A stretch of 64,000 nt of DNA from positions 2,728,001 to 2,792,000 of the forward strand of contig NZ_CP053084.1 in the NCBI RefSeq assembly GCF_013004065.1, given 5' to 3'. The translations under genes and the position numbers were made by a program. This DNA comes from Limnobacter sp. SAORIC-580. GTDB lineage: Bacteria > Pseudomonadota > Gammaproteobacteria > Burkholderiales > Burkholderiaceae_B. A model generated the notes under the pieces. The model did no database searches. It was not told the DNA's origin and saw nothing but the letters and a program-made list of their open reading frames with translations. This document shows positions 16,884 to 27,452 of the stretch, one piece after another. The first letter of the stretch is position 1, and each line of letters begins with the position of its first letter.

Positions 16884-18005
16884 TTAGGCCAATACCACCA
16901 TGTTGTCGCGGTGAATCAGCTCAGGTTCATCCAGATAACCAAGGATGGACTCTATCGCGCTGGTGGGTTGCTTGGCAATTTTTTTGACCTCAGCAGCCGC
17001 ATAGTTCACCAGGCCACGCGCCACCTCGTCGCCCTCAGGGCTTAAACAGGCGACTACATCACCACGTTGAAAATTGCCTTGACAACCGGTGACACCAATG
17101 GGAAGCAGGCTGCCCTTTTTCTTGCGCAAAGCCTCTGCGGCACCCGCATCCAGCAGAAGTGAGCCTTTCAATTTCAAATGGTCGGCCATCCACTGCTTTC
17201 GCGCAGCCAGGCGACCCAGCGGTGCTTTCAGGTAGGTACCTACAGCTTCGCCCTTCATCAGGCGAACGAGCACATTGGGCTCGTGCCCACTGGCAATTAC
17301 TGTTGCAGCACCACTTCGTGCGGCGCGCTTGGCCGCCAGAATTTTCGTGATCATGCCGCCAGTGCCTACACTGCTGCCAGCACCGCCTGCCATTTTTTCG
17401 AGTTCTGGGTTGCCCGCGGTTTCTTCGTGGATGAATTTGGCGTCCGGGTTTTTGCGGGGGTCGGCGCTGTACAGGCCCACTTGGTCGGTCAAAATAACCA
17501 AGGTGTCCGCTTCCACCAAGTTGGTGACCAAGGCACCCAAGGTGTCGTTGTCACCAAAGCGAATTTCGTCAGTAACCACGGTGTCGTTTTCATTGATGAT
17601 GGGCACCACTTTGTGGCCCAACAAGGAATACAGGGTGGAACGGGCATTCAGGTAACGTTCGCGATCCGCCAGATCGGCATGGGTTAGCAGCACCTGCGCG
17701 CACACCAGGCCATGTTCAGCAAAGCCTATTTCATAGGCGTGAACCAAACCCATTTGCCCCACCGCAGCAGCGGCTTGAAGCTCATGAATTTCGCGCGGGC
17801 GCTTGGCCCATTTCAAGCGTTTCATGCCCTCGGCAATTGCGCCCGAGGACACCAGCACCACCTCGCAGCCCTGATTGGTTAATTCAGCGATTTGCGCTGC
17901 CCAGGCGCGTATGGACTCCATGTCCACGCCCTTTCCACCTTTGGTGACTAGGGAGCTGCCCACTTTAACTACTACACGTTGATTTGCCAGAGATTTCTCT
18001 GCCAC
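16884..18005 (-). CDS. proB: glutamate 5-kinase
   Basis: 373 residues starting at a GTG (18005) with AGGAG upstream. It phosphorylates glutamate to gamma-glutamyl phosphate, the first and feedback-controlled step of proline synthesis. The amino acid kinase domain shows [11 protein letters not shown] near the N-terminus, [28 protein letters not shown] and [17 protein letters not shown]-terminal PUA domain follows from about residue 280 ([10 protein letters not shown]...[17 protein letters not shown]), so this is the full two-domain form. It starts five bases after obgE ends, an operon arrangement standard in betaproteobacteria. proA is not in the window. Confidence 0.97.
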   Translation of the reverse strand: MAEKSLANQRVVVKVGSSLVTKGGKGVDMESIRAWAAQIAELTNQGCEVVLVSSGAIAEGMKRLKWAKRPREIHELQAAAAVGQMGLVHAYEIGFAEHGLVCAQVLLTHADLADRERYLNARSTLYSLLGHKVVPIINENDTVVTDEIRFGDNDTLGALVTNLVEADTLVILTDQVGLYSADPRKNPDAKFIHEETAGNPELEKMAGGAGSSVGTGGMITKILAAKRAARSGAATVIASGHEPNVLVRLMKGEAVGTYLKAPLGRLAARKQWMADHLKLKGSLLLDAGAAEALRKKKGSLLPIGVTGCQGNFQRGDVVACLSPEGDEVARGLVNYAAAEVKKIAKQPTSAIESILGYLDEPELIHRDNMVVLA

Positions 18006-18010
18006 GGAAA

Positions 18011-19147
<1,137 letters not shown>

Positions 19148-19204
19148 CTAACGACCGCGCCCGACAGCTGTGCCGATTTACTTTAAAAACGAATGCACCT
19201 GGCC

Positions 19205-19238
19205 CAAAACGAAAATAGCCCTGCAATGCAGGGCTATT
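19205..19238 (-). terminator. terminator after rpmA
   Basis: AATAGCCCTGC (19214-19224) and GCAGGGCTATT (19228-19238) form an 11-bp stem with a 3-nt loop. On the minus strand it is followed by TTCGTTTTGG. It lies 34 bases past rpmA and before obgE. Partial read-through into obgE is possible. Confidence 0.75.
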
Positions 19239-19271
19239 GGACCAAGCACGGTGTGCGGTGCAAACGAAGGA

Positions 19272-19532
19272 TTAACCCTCGCTGACCACGCTCACAGTTT
19301 TGCGACGCAAGGCGCCTTTCACTGAGAACTGCACCTGACCGTCTGTCAGTGCAAACAATGTGTGATCTTTGCCCATGCCGACGTTGTCGCCAGCATGAAA
19401 ACGTGTACCGCGTTGGCGAATGATGATGCCGCCGGCATTGATTGCCTGACCGCCAAACACCTTCACACCCAGTCGCTTGGCTTCTGAGTCACGTCCGTTG
19501 CGCGTAGAGCCGCCGCCTTTCTTACTTGCCAT
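19272..19532 (-). CDS. rpmA: 50S ribosomal protein L27
   Basis: 86 residues. The N-terminus [20 protein letters not shown] is diagnostic of L27, whose tail reaches the peptidyl-transferase centre; the body shows [13 protein letters not shown] and IIIRQRGT. Normal length, without the cleavable N-terminal extension seen in some Firmicutes. It lies 16 bases downstream of rplU in the same operon, with an AGGAGAATGA-type ribosome site before the ATG. Confidence 0.98.
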   Translation of the reverse strand: MASKKGGGSTRNGRDSEAKRLGVKVFGGQAINAGGIIIRQRGTRFHAGDNVGMGKDHTLFALTDGQVQFSVKGALRRKTVSVVSEG

Positions 19533-19548
19533 GAGTCATTCTCCTCTA

Positions 19549-19860
19549 TCAAGCGTTGATGGCTTGGATCTGGATTTGAGTGAAGTTCTGGCGATGGCCT
19601 TGACGCTTTTGATAGTGCTTGCGACGACGCATCTTGAAGATCTTCACTTTGTCGTGACGACCGTGTGCCAAAACAACTGCCTTGACCGAAGCCCCTTGAA
19701 CCAGTGGAGTACCCACTTTTACGGTGTCACCGCTACCAACGGCAAGCACTTCGTCCAGAGAGATTTCTTGGCCAATGTCAGCAGGTATCTGTTCTACTTT
19801 AAGTTTTTCACCAGCGATAACCTTGTATTGTTTACCACCGGTTTTTATGACCGCGTACAT
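19549..19860 (-). CDS. rplU: 50S ribosomal protein L21
   Basis: 103 residues, standard length. It starts [14 protein letters not shown], the L21 signature, and continues with [14 protein letters not shown] and the basic C-terminal [16 protein letters not shown] that contacts 23S rRNA. First gene of the rplU-rpmA operon; divergent from ispB across a 191-bp gap. A small CCGAA/TTCGG hairpin lies in the leader at about 19893-19906, of unknown meaning. Confidence 0.98.
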   Translation of the reverse strand: MYAVIKTGGKQYKVIAGEKLKVEQIPADIGQEISLDEVLAVGSGDTVKVGTPLVQGASVKAVVLAHGRHDKVKIFKMRRRKHYQKRQGHRQNFTQIQIQAINA

Positions 19861-20051
19861 AGTTGACCTCTAAACTTTCAATGATATAAACCCGAAAAAA
19901 TTCGGATAGCCCGCAATTATGCTCGGAAAGTGCAATGTTGTCAAAGCCTTGTGATCATTCATCGTTCATTCTGCTCACGAAACGCGGCTTTTGGCAAACA
20001 CCGTCAAGTACAATAAGCGCAACATAAATCATCCAGACATGCAGTGAACCC

Positions 20052-21044
20052 ATGCCCAGCCCAGCGCCCAGTGTGAAAAGTGTGTTGTCCCCCATCGCGG
20101 CCGACATGCAGCAACTTGATCAGGTTATTCGAACCAGTCTGCACTCCGAGGTCAGCCTGATCAACCAGATCAGCGATTACATCATCAACGCAGGTGGAAA
20201 ACGCCTGCGCCCCGCATTGGTCATTTTGACAGCCCGGGCACTGGGCGCAAACCCGCAACAAATGCAGCAAGCCATTGAATTGGCAGCGATTGTTGAATTT
20301 ATTCACACGGCCACACTGCTGCACGACGATGTGGTCGATGAATCGGACATGCGCCGAGGGCGCCTGACTGCCAATGCCGAGTACGGAAATTCTGCTGCGG
20401 TGCTGGTGGGCGACTTCCTGTACTCCCGCTCGTTTCAGATGATGGTAAAAATTGGCTTGATGGACGTCATGGACGTGCTGTCGGAAGCCACCAACACCAT
20501 CGCTGAAGGCGAAGTATTGCAATTGTTGAACTGCAAAGACCCCGATGTCACGGAAGCTCGATACATGCAAGTCATCGACTTCAAAACTGCGAAGCTGTTT
20601 GAGGCCTCGTGCCGCCTGGCGGGCATTGTGACCGGTCAAAGCAAGGAGGCGGTCGCCAACCTGGGACGATTTGGCGCAGAAGTAGGCAGCGCTTTTCAGC
20701 TGATCGACGATGTGCTCGACTACGCAGGAGAAAGTGCTGCTTTGGGCAAAAACGTGGGCGACGACCTTCGCGAAGGCAAACCCACCCTGCCCCTGATTCA
20801 TGCGATGCAACATGCTGCACCGCAAGTACAAACCCAAATTCGGGACGCCATTGCCAACGGTGGCACTCAGGATGTCAGCGCCATCATGGCAAGCATTGAG
20901 CAGACCGGCTCGCTGGCCTACACCCGAAACAAGGCACAGGCACTGTCCGAATCGGCCAAAACCCGCCTGGGGAAGTTGACCGGCAATCCTTACACCGAAG
21001 CACTGGCCATGTTGTGCGATGTTGCGGTGAATCGCAACAGTTGA
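20052..21044 (+). CDS. ispB: octaprenyl diphosphate synthase (trans-polyprenyl synthase)
   Basis: 330 residues. It extends farnesyl diphosphate with isopentenyl units to make the ubiquinone side chain. The first Asp-rich motif HDDVVDESDMRRG is at residues 91-103 and the second, DDVLDYAG, is near 219. GGKRLRP (48-54) binds the diphosphate. Small residues upstream of the first motif favour a long-chain product. Divergent from rplU, the conserved place for this gene in beta- and gammaproteobacteria. The exact chain length (C40) is inferred from family. Confidence 0.93.
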   Translation: MPSPAPSVKSVLSPIAADMQQLDQVIRTSLHSEVSLINQISDYIINAGGKRLRPALVILTARALGANPQQMQQAIELAAIVEFIHTATLLHDDVVDESDMRRGRLTANAEYGNSAAVLVGDFLYSRSFQMMVKIGLMDVMDVLSEATNTIAEGEVLQLLNCKDPDVTEARYMQVIDFKTAKLFEASCRLAGIVTGQSKEAVANLGRFGAEVGSAFQLIDDVLDYAGESAALGKNVGDDLREGKPTLPLIHAMQHAAPQVQTQIRDAIANGGTQDVSAIMASIEQTGSLAYTRNKAQALSESAKTRLGKLTGNPYTEALAMLCDVAVNRNS

Positions 21045-21152
21045 TCTGCACGAAAAACATCCGCCTAGGTGATTGATAAGTACATACTGAATACGCATAG
21101 TTGGGCAATACAGCTGTTGATCCAAACCGTTCACTTTCAAGGACCTTGATCT

Positions 21153-22850
21153 ATGAGCATCAGTAGTGCAATTGTCAAAAGCTCGGGGCTTGTGCGGGCA
21201 CTGACCGCCAAAGGAATTCTGGACAATGCCCAGCTGGAGCAATTGACCGCAGAGGAAGCACAAGGCCGTTCAGTGGCCGAGTGGATTGTGAACAACGGAT
21301 TGGTGAGTGCCGAGCTTTTGGCCAGTACCGTTTCGCAGCATTTTGGCTACCCTTTGCTCGACCTCAGCCAGTTTGACGATACCCGCGAAGGCCTTGAGTC
21401 AGATTTGATTCAAGCTGAGAAGGGGCTGGAGGCTTTTGTATTGAATCGCCGCCACGGCTCGCTCAGTGTAGCCATGGCCGACCCCACCGACCTGAGTACC
21501 ATTCAGCAACTGAAATTTCGTACTCAACTGCAAGTAGAGCCTGTGGTAGTTGAATATGACAAGTTGCTCAACCGGATTGAAAAAAACGACCCCTCTCAGG
21601 GCATGGATGAAAGCCTGCTGACCGAGGTTGAATCAGATGCAGGTAATTCGAACAACGAGGAAGCTTCGCCAGATGTCGACGATGCGCCCATTGTGCGATT
21701 CGTTCAGAGGGTGCTCAGTGATGCCCTGAAAAAAGGTGCCTCCGACATTCACTTTGAACCCTACGAGAAAAGTTACCGGGTTCGATTCCGCATTGACGGC
21801 GTGCTTCAGGAAACCTCGCAGCCGCCACTGGCCGCAAAATCAAAAATTGCGGCGCGAATCAAGATCATGAGCCGCCTAAATACCACCGAAACCCGGGTAC
21901 CCCAAGACGGCCGCATTCGACTGACCCTGGGGGCCGATGAGCGCAAAATCGACTTCCGGGTCAGTACGCTGCCCACCCTGTTTGGTGAAAAAATAGTGAT
22001 GCGTTTGCTCGACTCCAGCAAATCACTGCTGAAGCTTGAGCAACTCGGGTTTGACAACACCCAGCGCGCAGCTGTAGAAAAAGCCTTGGCGAAACCACAC
22101 GGCATGATTCTGGTCACGGGCCCCACGGGTAGCGGCAAGACGGTGTCGCTGTACACCTTTCTGCAAATGCTGAACAACGATTCCATCAACATCAGCACTG
22201 TCGAAGACCCTGCGGAAATCAACTTGCCGGGAATCAACCAGGTCAACATCAACGAGCGGATCGGCTTGACCTTTGCCAAAGCCCTTCGAGCCCTGTTGCG
22301 CCAGGATCCTGACGTCATCATGGTCGGTGAAATCCGCGACCTTGAAACAGCCGATATTTCAATCAAAGCGTCACAAACGGGTCACAAGGTGCTGTCTACC
22401 TTGCACACCAACGACGCAGTGTCGTCCATCATTCGCTTGAAAAACATGGGCGTTGAAACCTTCAACATCGCCTCCTCTGTCAGCCTGATTATTGCGCAAC
22501 GGCTGGTGCGAAAACTGTGCAATTGCAAGTCACCACACCCGCTTGGGCTTCAGGCATTAACCACTTCAGGCCTGTTGAAAGAGGTCCCCCAAGAGGATTG
22601 GACACCCTTCTGCGCGGTGGGCTGTGAGGCCTGCAATGGCACAGGATACTCTGGTCGCACCGGGATTTATGAAGTGTTACCCGTGTCCGAGGCCATGCAG
22701 GAACTGATCATTTCGGGTGCATCTGCGCTCGATTTGGAGCGCCTTGCCCGCCAAGAGGGCATCGCCAGCATGAGTGAATCGGGCGTTGCCAAAGTTCGAT
22801 TGGGCATCACCAGCATTGAAGAAATTCTGAGCGCGACAAAAGCCGATTAA
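21153..22850 (+). CDS. pilB: type IV pilus assembly ATPase PilB
   Basis: 565 residues. PilB is the cytoplasmic hexameric ATPase that drives pilus extension. An N-terminal MshEN/N1 domain (about 15-160) precedes the GspE core. Visible motifs are Walker A GPTGSGKT (323-330), an Asp box (STVEDPAEI), Walker B (DPDVIMVGEIRD) and the His box (STLHTNDA). A four-Cys zinc site follows (CNCKSPH at about 455 and CEACNGTGYSGRTG at about 490). It starts the pilB-pilC-pilD-coaE-zapD run on plus. Zinc-site presence and partner genes distinguish it from PilT retraction ATPases. Confidence 0.96.
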   Translation: MSISSAIVKSSGLVRALTAKGILDNAQLEQLTAEEAQGRSVAEWIVNNGLVSAELLASTVSQHFGYPLLDLSQFDDTREGLESDLIQAEKGLEAFVLNRRHGSLSVAMADPTDLSTIQQLKFRTQLQVEPVVVEYDKLLNRIEKNDPSQGMDESLLTEVESDAGNSNNEEASPDVDDAPIVRFVQRVLSDALKKGASDIHFEPYEKSYRVRFRIDGVLQETSQPPLAAKSKIAARIKIMSRLNTTETRVPQDGRIRLTLGADERKIDFRVSTLPTLFGEKIVMRLLDSSKSLLKLEQLGFDNTQRAAVEKALAKPHGMILVTGPTGSGKTVSLYTFLQMLNNDSINISTVEDPAEINLPGINQVNINERIGLTFAKALRALLRQDPDVIMVGEIRDLETADISIKASQTGHKVLSTLHTNDAVSSIIRLKNMGVETFNIASSVSLIIAQRLVRKLCNCKSPHPLGLQALTTSGLLKEVPQEDWTPFCAVGCEACNGTGYSGRTGIYEVLPVSEAMQELIISGASALDLERLARQEGIASMSESGVAKVRLGITSIEEILSATKAD

Positions 22851-22870
22851 TCTGCTTGCGAGCGCGCGCA

Positions 22871-24109
22871 ATGAATGCAAACCTGAGAGAGAAACCCCCT
22901 TCAGGGGAACTGCTGTTTTTGTGGACGGAAAAACCCAAAAGCAAGTCACAAAAGGCACGGTCCGGCGAGATCCGGGCCAGGTCAATCGACCATGCCCGTT
23001 ACCAGCTCAGCCGACAGGGTGTTAAAGCCAGCTCGCTTCGAAAAGCAAAACCTTACAGCGGCAGCAAAATTCCATTGGTCTTGGTGGCCTCTTTTGTCAG
23101 GCAACTTGCGGTCATGATCCAGTCAGGTGTACCGCTGGGGCAAAGCCTCGGTTTGATTGCGGGCGGCATGACCAGCAAATCCAAAAGGGCCATTCAAACC
23201 GTGGTGAGGGCCATTCGCGCTGATGTGGAAAGTGGTTTGAAACTCAGCGATGCCATGCGGAAACACCCCCGCTGTTTCGACAACCTGTTTTGCAACACCC
23301 TGGCTGCCGGCGAAAATGCGGGCGAACTGGACGCCGCACTGGGACGACTGGCCACCCACATTGAAAAAACGTTGCGAATTCGACAAAAAGTGCGCAAGGC
23401 AATGATTTACCCAAGCATTGTGGTGCTTGTCGCCATTGGCGTCACCGTGGGCATGTTGCTGTTTGTATTGCCGTCGTTCAAGTCTATTTATTCGCAGTTC
23501 AAGGCCGAACTGCCTTTGCTCACCACCCTGTTGCTGAAAGCCTCCGACTTTCTTCAGGAATATGGATTGATTCTGCTGGCTGCAGTGGGCTTGGGCGTTT
23601 ACAGCCTGTTTCAGATGTACCGTCGAAATCAAAAATTCAAGAACTCAATGGACATACTGCTGTTGCGCATGCCTTTGATTGGCGACCTGATGAAAACAGC
23701 TGTTCATGCCCGTTGGACACGTACTTTCGCAACGTTGAGTGCATCGGGTGTACCAATCACCTCTGCACTGGAATCTGTGGCCAGCGTGTCCCAAATTCGA
23801 AGCTTTCAGGACGCCACACTTGAAATACGGCAAGCCGTTGCCTCGGGTGGCCGGGTTTCCGATAGCATGGAAAATAGTCGGCTGTTCCCGCCGGAATCCA
23901 TCCAGATGATCCGCATTGGAGAGGAATCGGGCAGGATGGACTCGATGCTTGAACGACTGGCCAACCAATATGAAACCAATCTGGACGACAAAGTGGATAC
24001 ACTGTCCACCGTCATGGAGCCCATGATCATGTGCATTATTGGCATACTGGTGGGCGTGCTGATCGTGGGCATGTACATGCCAATCTTCAACATGGGAGAT
24101 ATTGTTTGA
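22871..24109 (+). CDS. pilC: type IV pilus inner-membrane platform protein PilC
   Basis: 412 residues from ATG 22871; a TTG at 22856 is an alternative, and neither has a clear ribosome site. PilC is the membrane platform beneath the pilus on which PilB acts. Two repeated T2SS-F domains are visible, the first around residues 70-195 and the second around 275-400, each ending in membrane helices (IYPSIVVLVAIGVTVGMLLFVLP; MEPMIMCIIGILVGVLIVGMYMP), plus a third helix pair near 225-245. Conserved GxPL in GVPLGQSL and GEESGRMDSMLERLA are present. It lies 20 bases after pilB. Confidence 0.95.
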   Translation: MNANLREKPPSGELLFLWTEKPKSKSQKARSGEIRARSIDHARYQLSRQGVKASSLRKAKPYSGSKIPLVLVASFVRQLAVMIQSGVPLGQSLGLIAGGMTSKSKRAIQTVVRAIRADVESGLKLSDAMRKHPRCFDNLFCNTLAAGENAGELDAALGRLATHIEKTLRIRQKVRKAMIYPSIVVLVAIGVTVGMLLFVLPSFKSIYSQFKAELPLLTTLLLKASDFLQEYGLILLAAVGLGVYSLFQMYRRNQKFKNSMDILLLRMPLIGDLMKTAVHARWTRTFATLSASGVPITSALESVASVSQIRSFQDATLEIRQAVASGGRVSDSMENSRLFPPESIQMIRIGEESGRMDSMLERLANQYETNLDDKVDTLSTVMEPMIMCIIGILVGVLIVGMYMPIFNMGDIV

Positions 24110-24945
24110 CCGCACTGAATAGTATGGATCCCGCCCAATGGCTTGTGCTGAGCGCGCTGCTGGGGCTGTGCATTGGGTCTTTGCTGAATGTGGTGGCCCA
24201 TCGCTTGCCTATCATGATGCAACGCGCGTGGGATGCCGACCTGGCAGAAGCCCAAGGCCGTGAACCCGAGGAATTTCCGCGCTTTAACCTGTTTCTGCCG
24301 GCCTCCCATTGCCCGGCATGTAAAACGCCTTTGAAAGCCTGGCACAACATTCCCGTGATCTCCTACCTGCTTTTGCGTGGCAAATGTGCGCACTGCTCAA
24401 GCCGTATCTCCTTGCGCTATCCGGTGGTTGAACTGCTGTGTGGAGGTCTTTTTCTGGCGATTGCCTTGCTTAACCCGCCCGGCGTTGTCGGCCTGGCTTT
24501 AATGGTATTTGCAGCCAGCCTGCTGGTGCTGGCGCTCATTGACCTTGACACTTACCTGTTGCCCGACAGTATTACCCTTCCCTTGTTGTGGGCTGGTTTG
24601 CTGTTTAATCTATTTGCAGAATTTGTGCCGCTGGCCAGTGCCGTTTCAGGTGCGGCCATGGGTTACCTGGTGCTGTGGCTGATTTACCAGCTTTTCAAAC
24701 TGGCCACCGGCAAGGAAGGCATGGGGTACGGCGATTTCAAGCTGTTGGCCGCAATTGGCGCCTGGCTGGGTATCACCTCCCTGTTTAGCGTGGTGTTGTT
24801 TGCATCCGTGTCGGGTATTGTGTTTGGCCTGATCATCCAAAGCATTCGCGGAAAGAAGAAAACCGATGCCTTTCCCTTTGGCCCGTGCCTGGTCATGGGC
24901 GCACTGGCGTGGATGGCGGGCTTCGACCTGACCAAGTGGATTTAA
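24106..24945 (+). CDS. pilD: prepilin leader peptidase/N-methyltransferase PilD
   Basis: 279 residues if translation starts at the TTG at 24106, which overlaps the pilC stop by four bases (TTGA) and has GGGAG seven bases upstream; an ATG at 24124 lacks a ribosome site. PilD cleaves the leader of type IV prepilins and methylates the new N-terminus in the inner membrane. The cytoplasmic loop has the tetra-Cys zinc motif CPAC (from about 68) and CAHC (about 93). The two catalytic Asp residues lie in ALIDLDTYLLPD and GYGDFKLL. About eight hydrophobic helices are seen. It ends seven bases before coaE. Confidence 0.95.
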   Translation: MTALNSMDPAQWLVLSALLGLCIGSLLNVVAHRLPIMMQRAWDADLAEAQGREPEEFPRFNLFLPASHCPACKTPLKAWHNIPVISYLLLRGKCAHCSSRISLRYPVVELLCGGLFLAIALLNPPGVVGLALMVFAASLLVLALIDLDTYLLPDSITLPLLWAGLLFNLFAEFVPLASAVSGAAMGYLVLWLIYQLFKLATGKEGMGYGDFKLLAAIGAWLGITSLFSVVLFASVSGIVFGLIIQSIRGKKKTDAFPFGPCLVMGALAWMAGFDLTKWI

Positions 24946-24952
24946 ACAAGCG

Positions 24953-25579
24953 ATGCACATAGCCTTGAACAAACCCAATCAGCTGGTGGTGGGCCTAACC
25001 GGCGGAATCGGATCGGGGAAAACCGCGGTTTCCAACCGGCTTCAAACCTTGGGCGCCACCGTCATTGACACCGACGAAATTGCCCACAGCCTGACAAAGG
25101 CAGGGGGCCTTGCCATGCCTGACATACAAAGGGCGTTTGGTCATGAAGCCCTGCTTTCTGATGGCAGCATGAACCGCGATCACATGCGGGCTTTGGTGTT
25201 CAAAGAACCTGAACAAAGAATTGCACTGGAAAAAATCCTTCATCCAAAAATTCGCCAGCTTGTTCAGCAGCAACTGGACGCCGGAGCCCCGCTTTACTTT
25301 GTGCTGGTGGTGCCTTTGTTGTTTGAAAAGGGCGGCTGGGGTGAGCTGATGGATGAAATTATTGTGGTCGATTGCCCGGTAGAACAGCAGGTTCAAAGGG
25401 TGATTCAGCGCAATGGCTGGCCGGAAACGCAAGTACGCGCTGTGATACAGAACCAGGCCACGCGAGAGACGCGATTGGCAGGTGCAACGCAGCTGATCCA
25501 AAACAATGGCGATCTAGCGGAACTGGTTGAAAAAATCGACTTTATGCACCAAAAATTAATAAAAAAAGCGCAAAAATGA
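24953..25579 (+). CDS. coaE: dephospho-CoA kinase
   Basis: 208 residues. It phosphorylates the 3'-OH of dephospho-CoA, the last step of coenzyme A synthesis. The P-loop GLTGGIGSGKTAVSN lies at about residues 14-28, followed by IDTDEIAH (base for the ribose hydroxyl), LEKILHPKIR, VVPLLFEKG, and the lid RNGWPETQVRAVIQNQ with ATREtrl. Position between pilD and zapD is conserved in beta- and gammaproteobacteria. Confidence 0.95.
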   Translation: MHIALNKPNQLVVGLTGGIGSGKTAVSNRLQTLGATVIDTDEIAHSLTKAGGLAMPDIQRAFGHEALLSDGSMNRDHMRALVFKEPEQRIALEKILHPKIRQLVQQQLDAGAPLYFVLVVPLLFEKGGWGELMDEIIVVDCPVEQQVQRVIQRNGWPETQVRAVIQNQATRETRLAGATQLIQNNGDLAELVEKIDFMHQKLIKKAQK

Positions 25580-25651
25580 CCTTGCTATTTGCATGAAAAC
25601 CACAGGTGCGCCACAATCACACCTGATGTTCCTTTTAATTGCGATGGCTCG

Positions 25652-26461
25652 GTGACTCAAGTTACAGACGAACAACAGACCACCAATCCGGTCACTCAAA
25701 TCACCACATACGAGTTTCCACTCAACGAGAGAATTCGTACGCTGTTGCGCCTTGAAGATTTATTCGCCAAATTCGGCTTCTTCATGTCGCAAGACCATCG
25801 GCTGGACCACCACACCGCCCTGCTTACCCTGTTTGAAATCATAGAAGTCGGCTCAAGAGCTGATCTGAAAAGTGATCTACTCCAGGAACTCGACAGGCAG
25901 CGCGCATCGCTGGTTCAATTTCGCGGTCACCCGGGCGTCGATCGCCACATGCTCGAAGAAACGCTGGCCAGCATTGATTCCACCGCCACGCAACTGAATC
26001 AATGCAACGGTCGATTGGGCTACCATCTGCGCGACAATGAATTCCTGATGATTATTCGCAGCCGCTGCACCATTCCAGGCGGCGTTTGTGAATTTGATTT
26101 GCCCGGCTACCACCGCTGGCAATCCCGTTCAGCCCAGGCACGTCGTGTCGACATTGAGGCCTGGTTTGAACCCATGCGGCCCTTGGCCAAAGCCATTGAA
26201 TTGGTACTGAAAATTTTGCGCCACAGTGGCGAAATGAGCATGGTGACTGCCGAGCAAGGCAACTACACCCAGCAAATGAGCGGCAAAACATTTCAGTTGT
26301 TGCGGGTTGATTTGCCAAGCGATCTGGAAGTAGTGCCTGAATTCAGCGCCAACAAGTACATGTTGTGGATTCGATTCAACATTCCAAATGCCAACGGTGT
26401 CAGTAAAAACAACCCCTACCTGGAACCTATTGAGTTCAAGATCAGACTGTGTAACCTGTAA
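25652..26461 (+). CDS. zapD: cell division protein ZapD (DUF1342)
   Basis: About 269 residues from a GTG at 25652; a TTG at 25589 would add 21 residues that look non-conserved. ZapD binds the FtsZ C-terminus and bundles protofilaments at the Z-ring. Family marks are YEFPLNERIRTLLRLEDLF near the N-terminus, the helical region to residue 125, and a beta-domain with GGVCEFDLPGYHRW and MSGKTFQLLRVDLP. It is in its usual place behind coaE. The small zinc protein gene yacG, often next in line, is absent: only 20 bases separate the zapD stop from the convergent mutT stop. Confidence 0.92.
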   Translation: MTQVTDEQQTTNPVTQITTYEFPLNERIRTLLRLEDLFAKFGFFMSQDHRLDHHTALLTLFEIIEVGSRADLKSDLLQELDRQRASLVQFRGHPGVDRHMLEETLASIDSTATQLNQCNGRLGYHLRDNEFLMIIRSRCTIPGGVCEFDLPGYHRWQSRSAQARRVDIEAWFEPMRPLAKAIELVLKILRHSGEMSMVTAEQGNYTQQMSGKTFQLLRVDLPSDLEVVPEFSANKYMLWIRFNIPNANGVSKNNPYLEPIEFKIRLCNL

Positions 26462-26481
26462 CTTGCCATTTGCAATGTTGC

Positions 26482-27447
26482 TCAGCCAAGCCCGAACTGG
26501 CTAAGCATGGCAATTCCATGGGCACCATGCAAATGAGCGTCCCGAATATCTTCGGCAGCCAAGCCACCGATCGCGAACACTGGCAAACGCGCACCTTGTG
26601 CTGATTCAAGAAACTTCTCCCAACCCAAACCCGGTTGCCCAGGATGCGAGGGAGTTGGTTTCACCGCACCCAACACGGCATAAGTCAAGCTGCGATCAAA
26701 AGCAATTCTCAAGCTGTCAGTATCGTGTACAGAAGCACCAGCACACTGCAAATCCTGAAACTGACCCGACAGCAAATGCGCTTGCGTCAAATGCAGCGGA
26801 CATGGCAAAGCGTCTAGATGCTCACGCAGGTTTAGCCAGGTATCCGAATTCAATAACATCGCCTGCCCGGTTTTCTGGCACAAACCATAACAGTGCTCGA
26901 AGGCCTGAATCAAGGCATTGCCGCTCAGGGCCTTTTCACGAAACTGGATATAAATCGGCGTCTTGATGTTGCTCAATCCCCTCTCAAGTCGCTGGGCACA
27001 GGCCTCAAACCCGGCCTCGTAGTTGCTTAGTGCCATCACCGTGGGCTGGGCCAATTTGGGCAGCAAGGGTTCAGTGGCTGGCAGAATAGGAGACAGGTCT
27101 GAGCTGTCAAGGCTGGCCCATGTGAAGCGCTGGTTCTCCAGCGACTTGGGGCTGCCTTCAAAACGCCACACACGGTACAGGTGCAAACGCACGTTGGCAT
27201 GCTCGTAGTCGTGTTCAATGCGGAACCACGGGCCACCTTCAAGGGCAGTGATGTCGAGTTCTTCTTTCAGTTCACGCACCAAGGCCTGCCAAACCGTTTC
27301 GTCTGGCTCTACCTTGCCACCTGGAAACTCCCAGTAACCGGCATAAGGTTTACCTTCTGGCCGACAACCCCACAGCACCTGGCCGCCGGCATTGAATACC
27401 ACAGCCACTGCCACATCAATTCGGGGTTTTATAGGGTAAGTTGTCAC
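26482..27447 (-). CDS. MutT-type Nudix hydrolase fused to a thiamine-phosphate-synthase-like domain
   Basis: 321 residues from GTG at 27447, six bases after the DUF815 stop (a TTG at 27477 is possible). Residues about 10-135 are a Nudix domain with the box GKVEPDETVWQALVRELKEEL, as in MutT, which clears 8-oxo-dGTP from the nucleotide pool. Residues about 160-321 resemble the TIM barrel of thiamine phosphate synthase (YIQFREKAL, ASVHDTDSL, LGAVKPTPSHPG, PVFAIGGL). The fusion is common in beta- and gammaproteobacteria. The C-terminal domain keeps the phosphate-site GG but whether it makes thiamine phosphate is not known. Same operon as the DUF815 ATPase. Confidence 0.9.
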   Translation of the reverse strand: MTTYPIKPRIDVAVAVVFNAGGQVLWGCRPEGKPYAGYWEFPGGKVEPDETVWQALVRELKEELDITALEGGPWFRIEHDYEHANVRLHLYRVWRFEGSPKSLENQRFTWASLDSSDLSPILPATEPLLPKLAQPTVMALSNYEAGFEACAQRLERGLSNIKTPIYIQFREKALSGNALIQAFEHCYGLCQKTGQAMLLNSDTWLNLREHLDALPCPLHLTQAHLLSGQFQDLQCAGASVHDTDSLRIAFDRSLTYAVLGAVKPTPSHPGQPGLGWEKFLESAQGARLPVFAIGGLAAEDIRDAHLHGAHGIAMLSQFGLG

Positions 27448-27452
27448 TCGGC

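Noticed and set aside
20004..21263. A 419-codon open frame on the minus strand
   Set aside because: It is antisense to ispB and pilB, which have clear catalytic motifs; its translation is rich in Cys, His and Gln with no recognisable domain, typical of a shadow frame.
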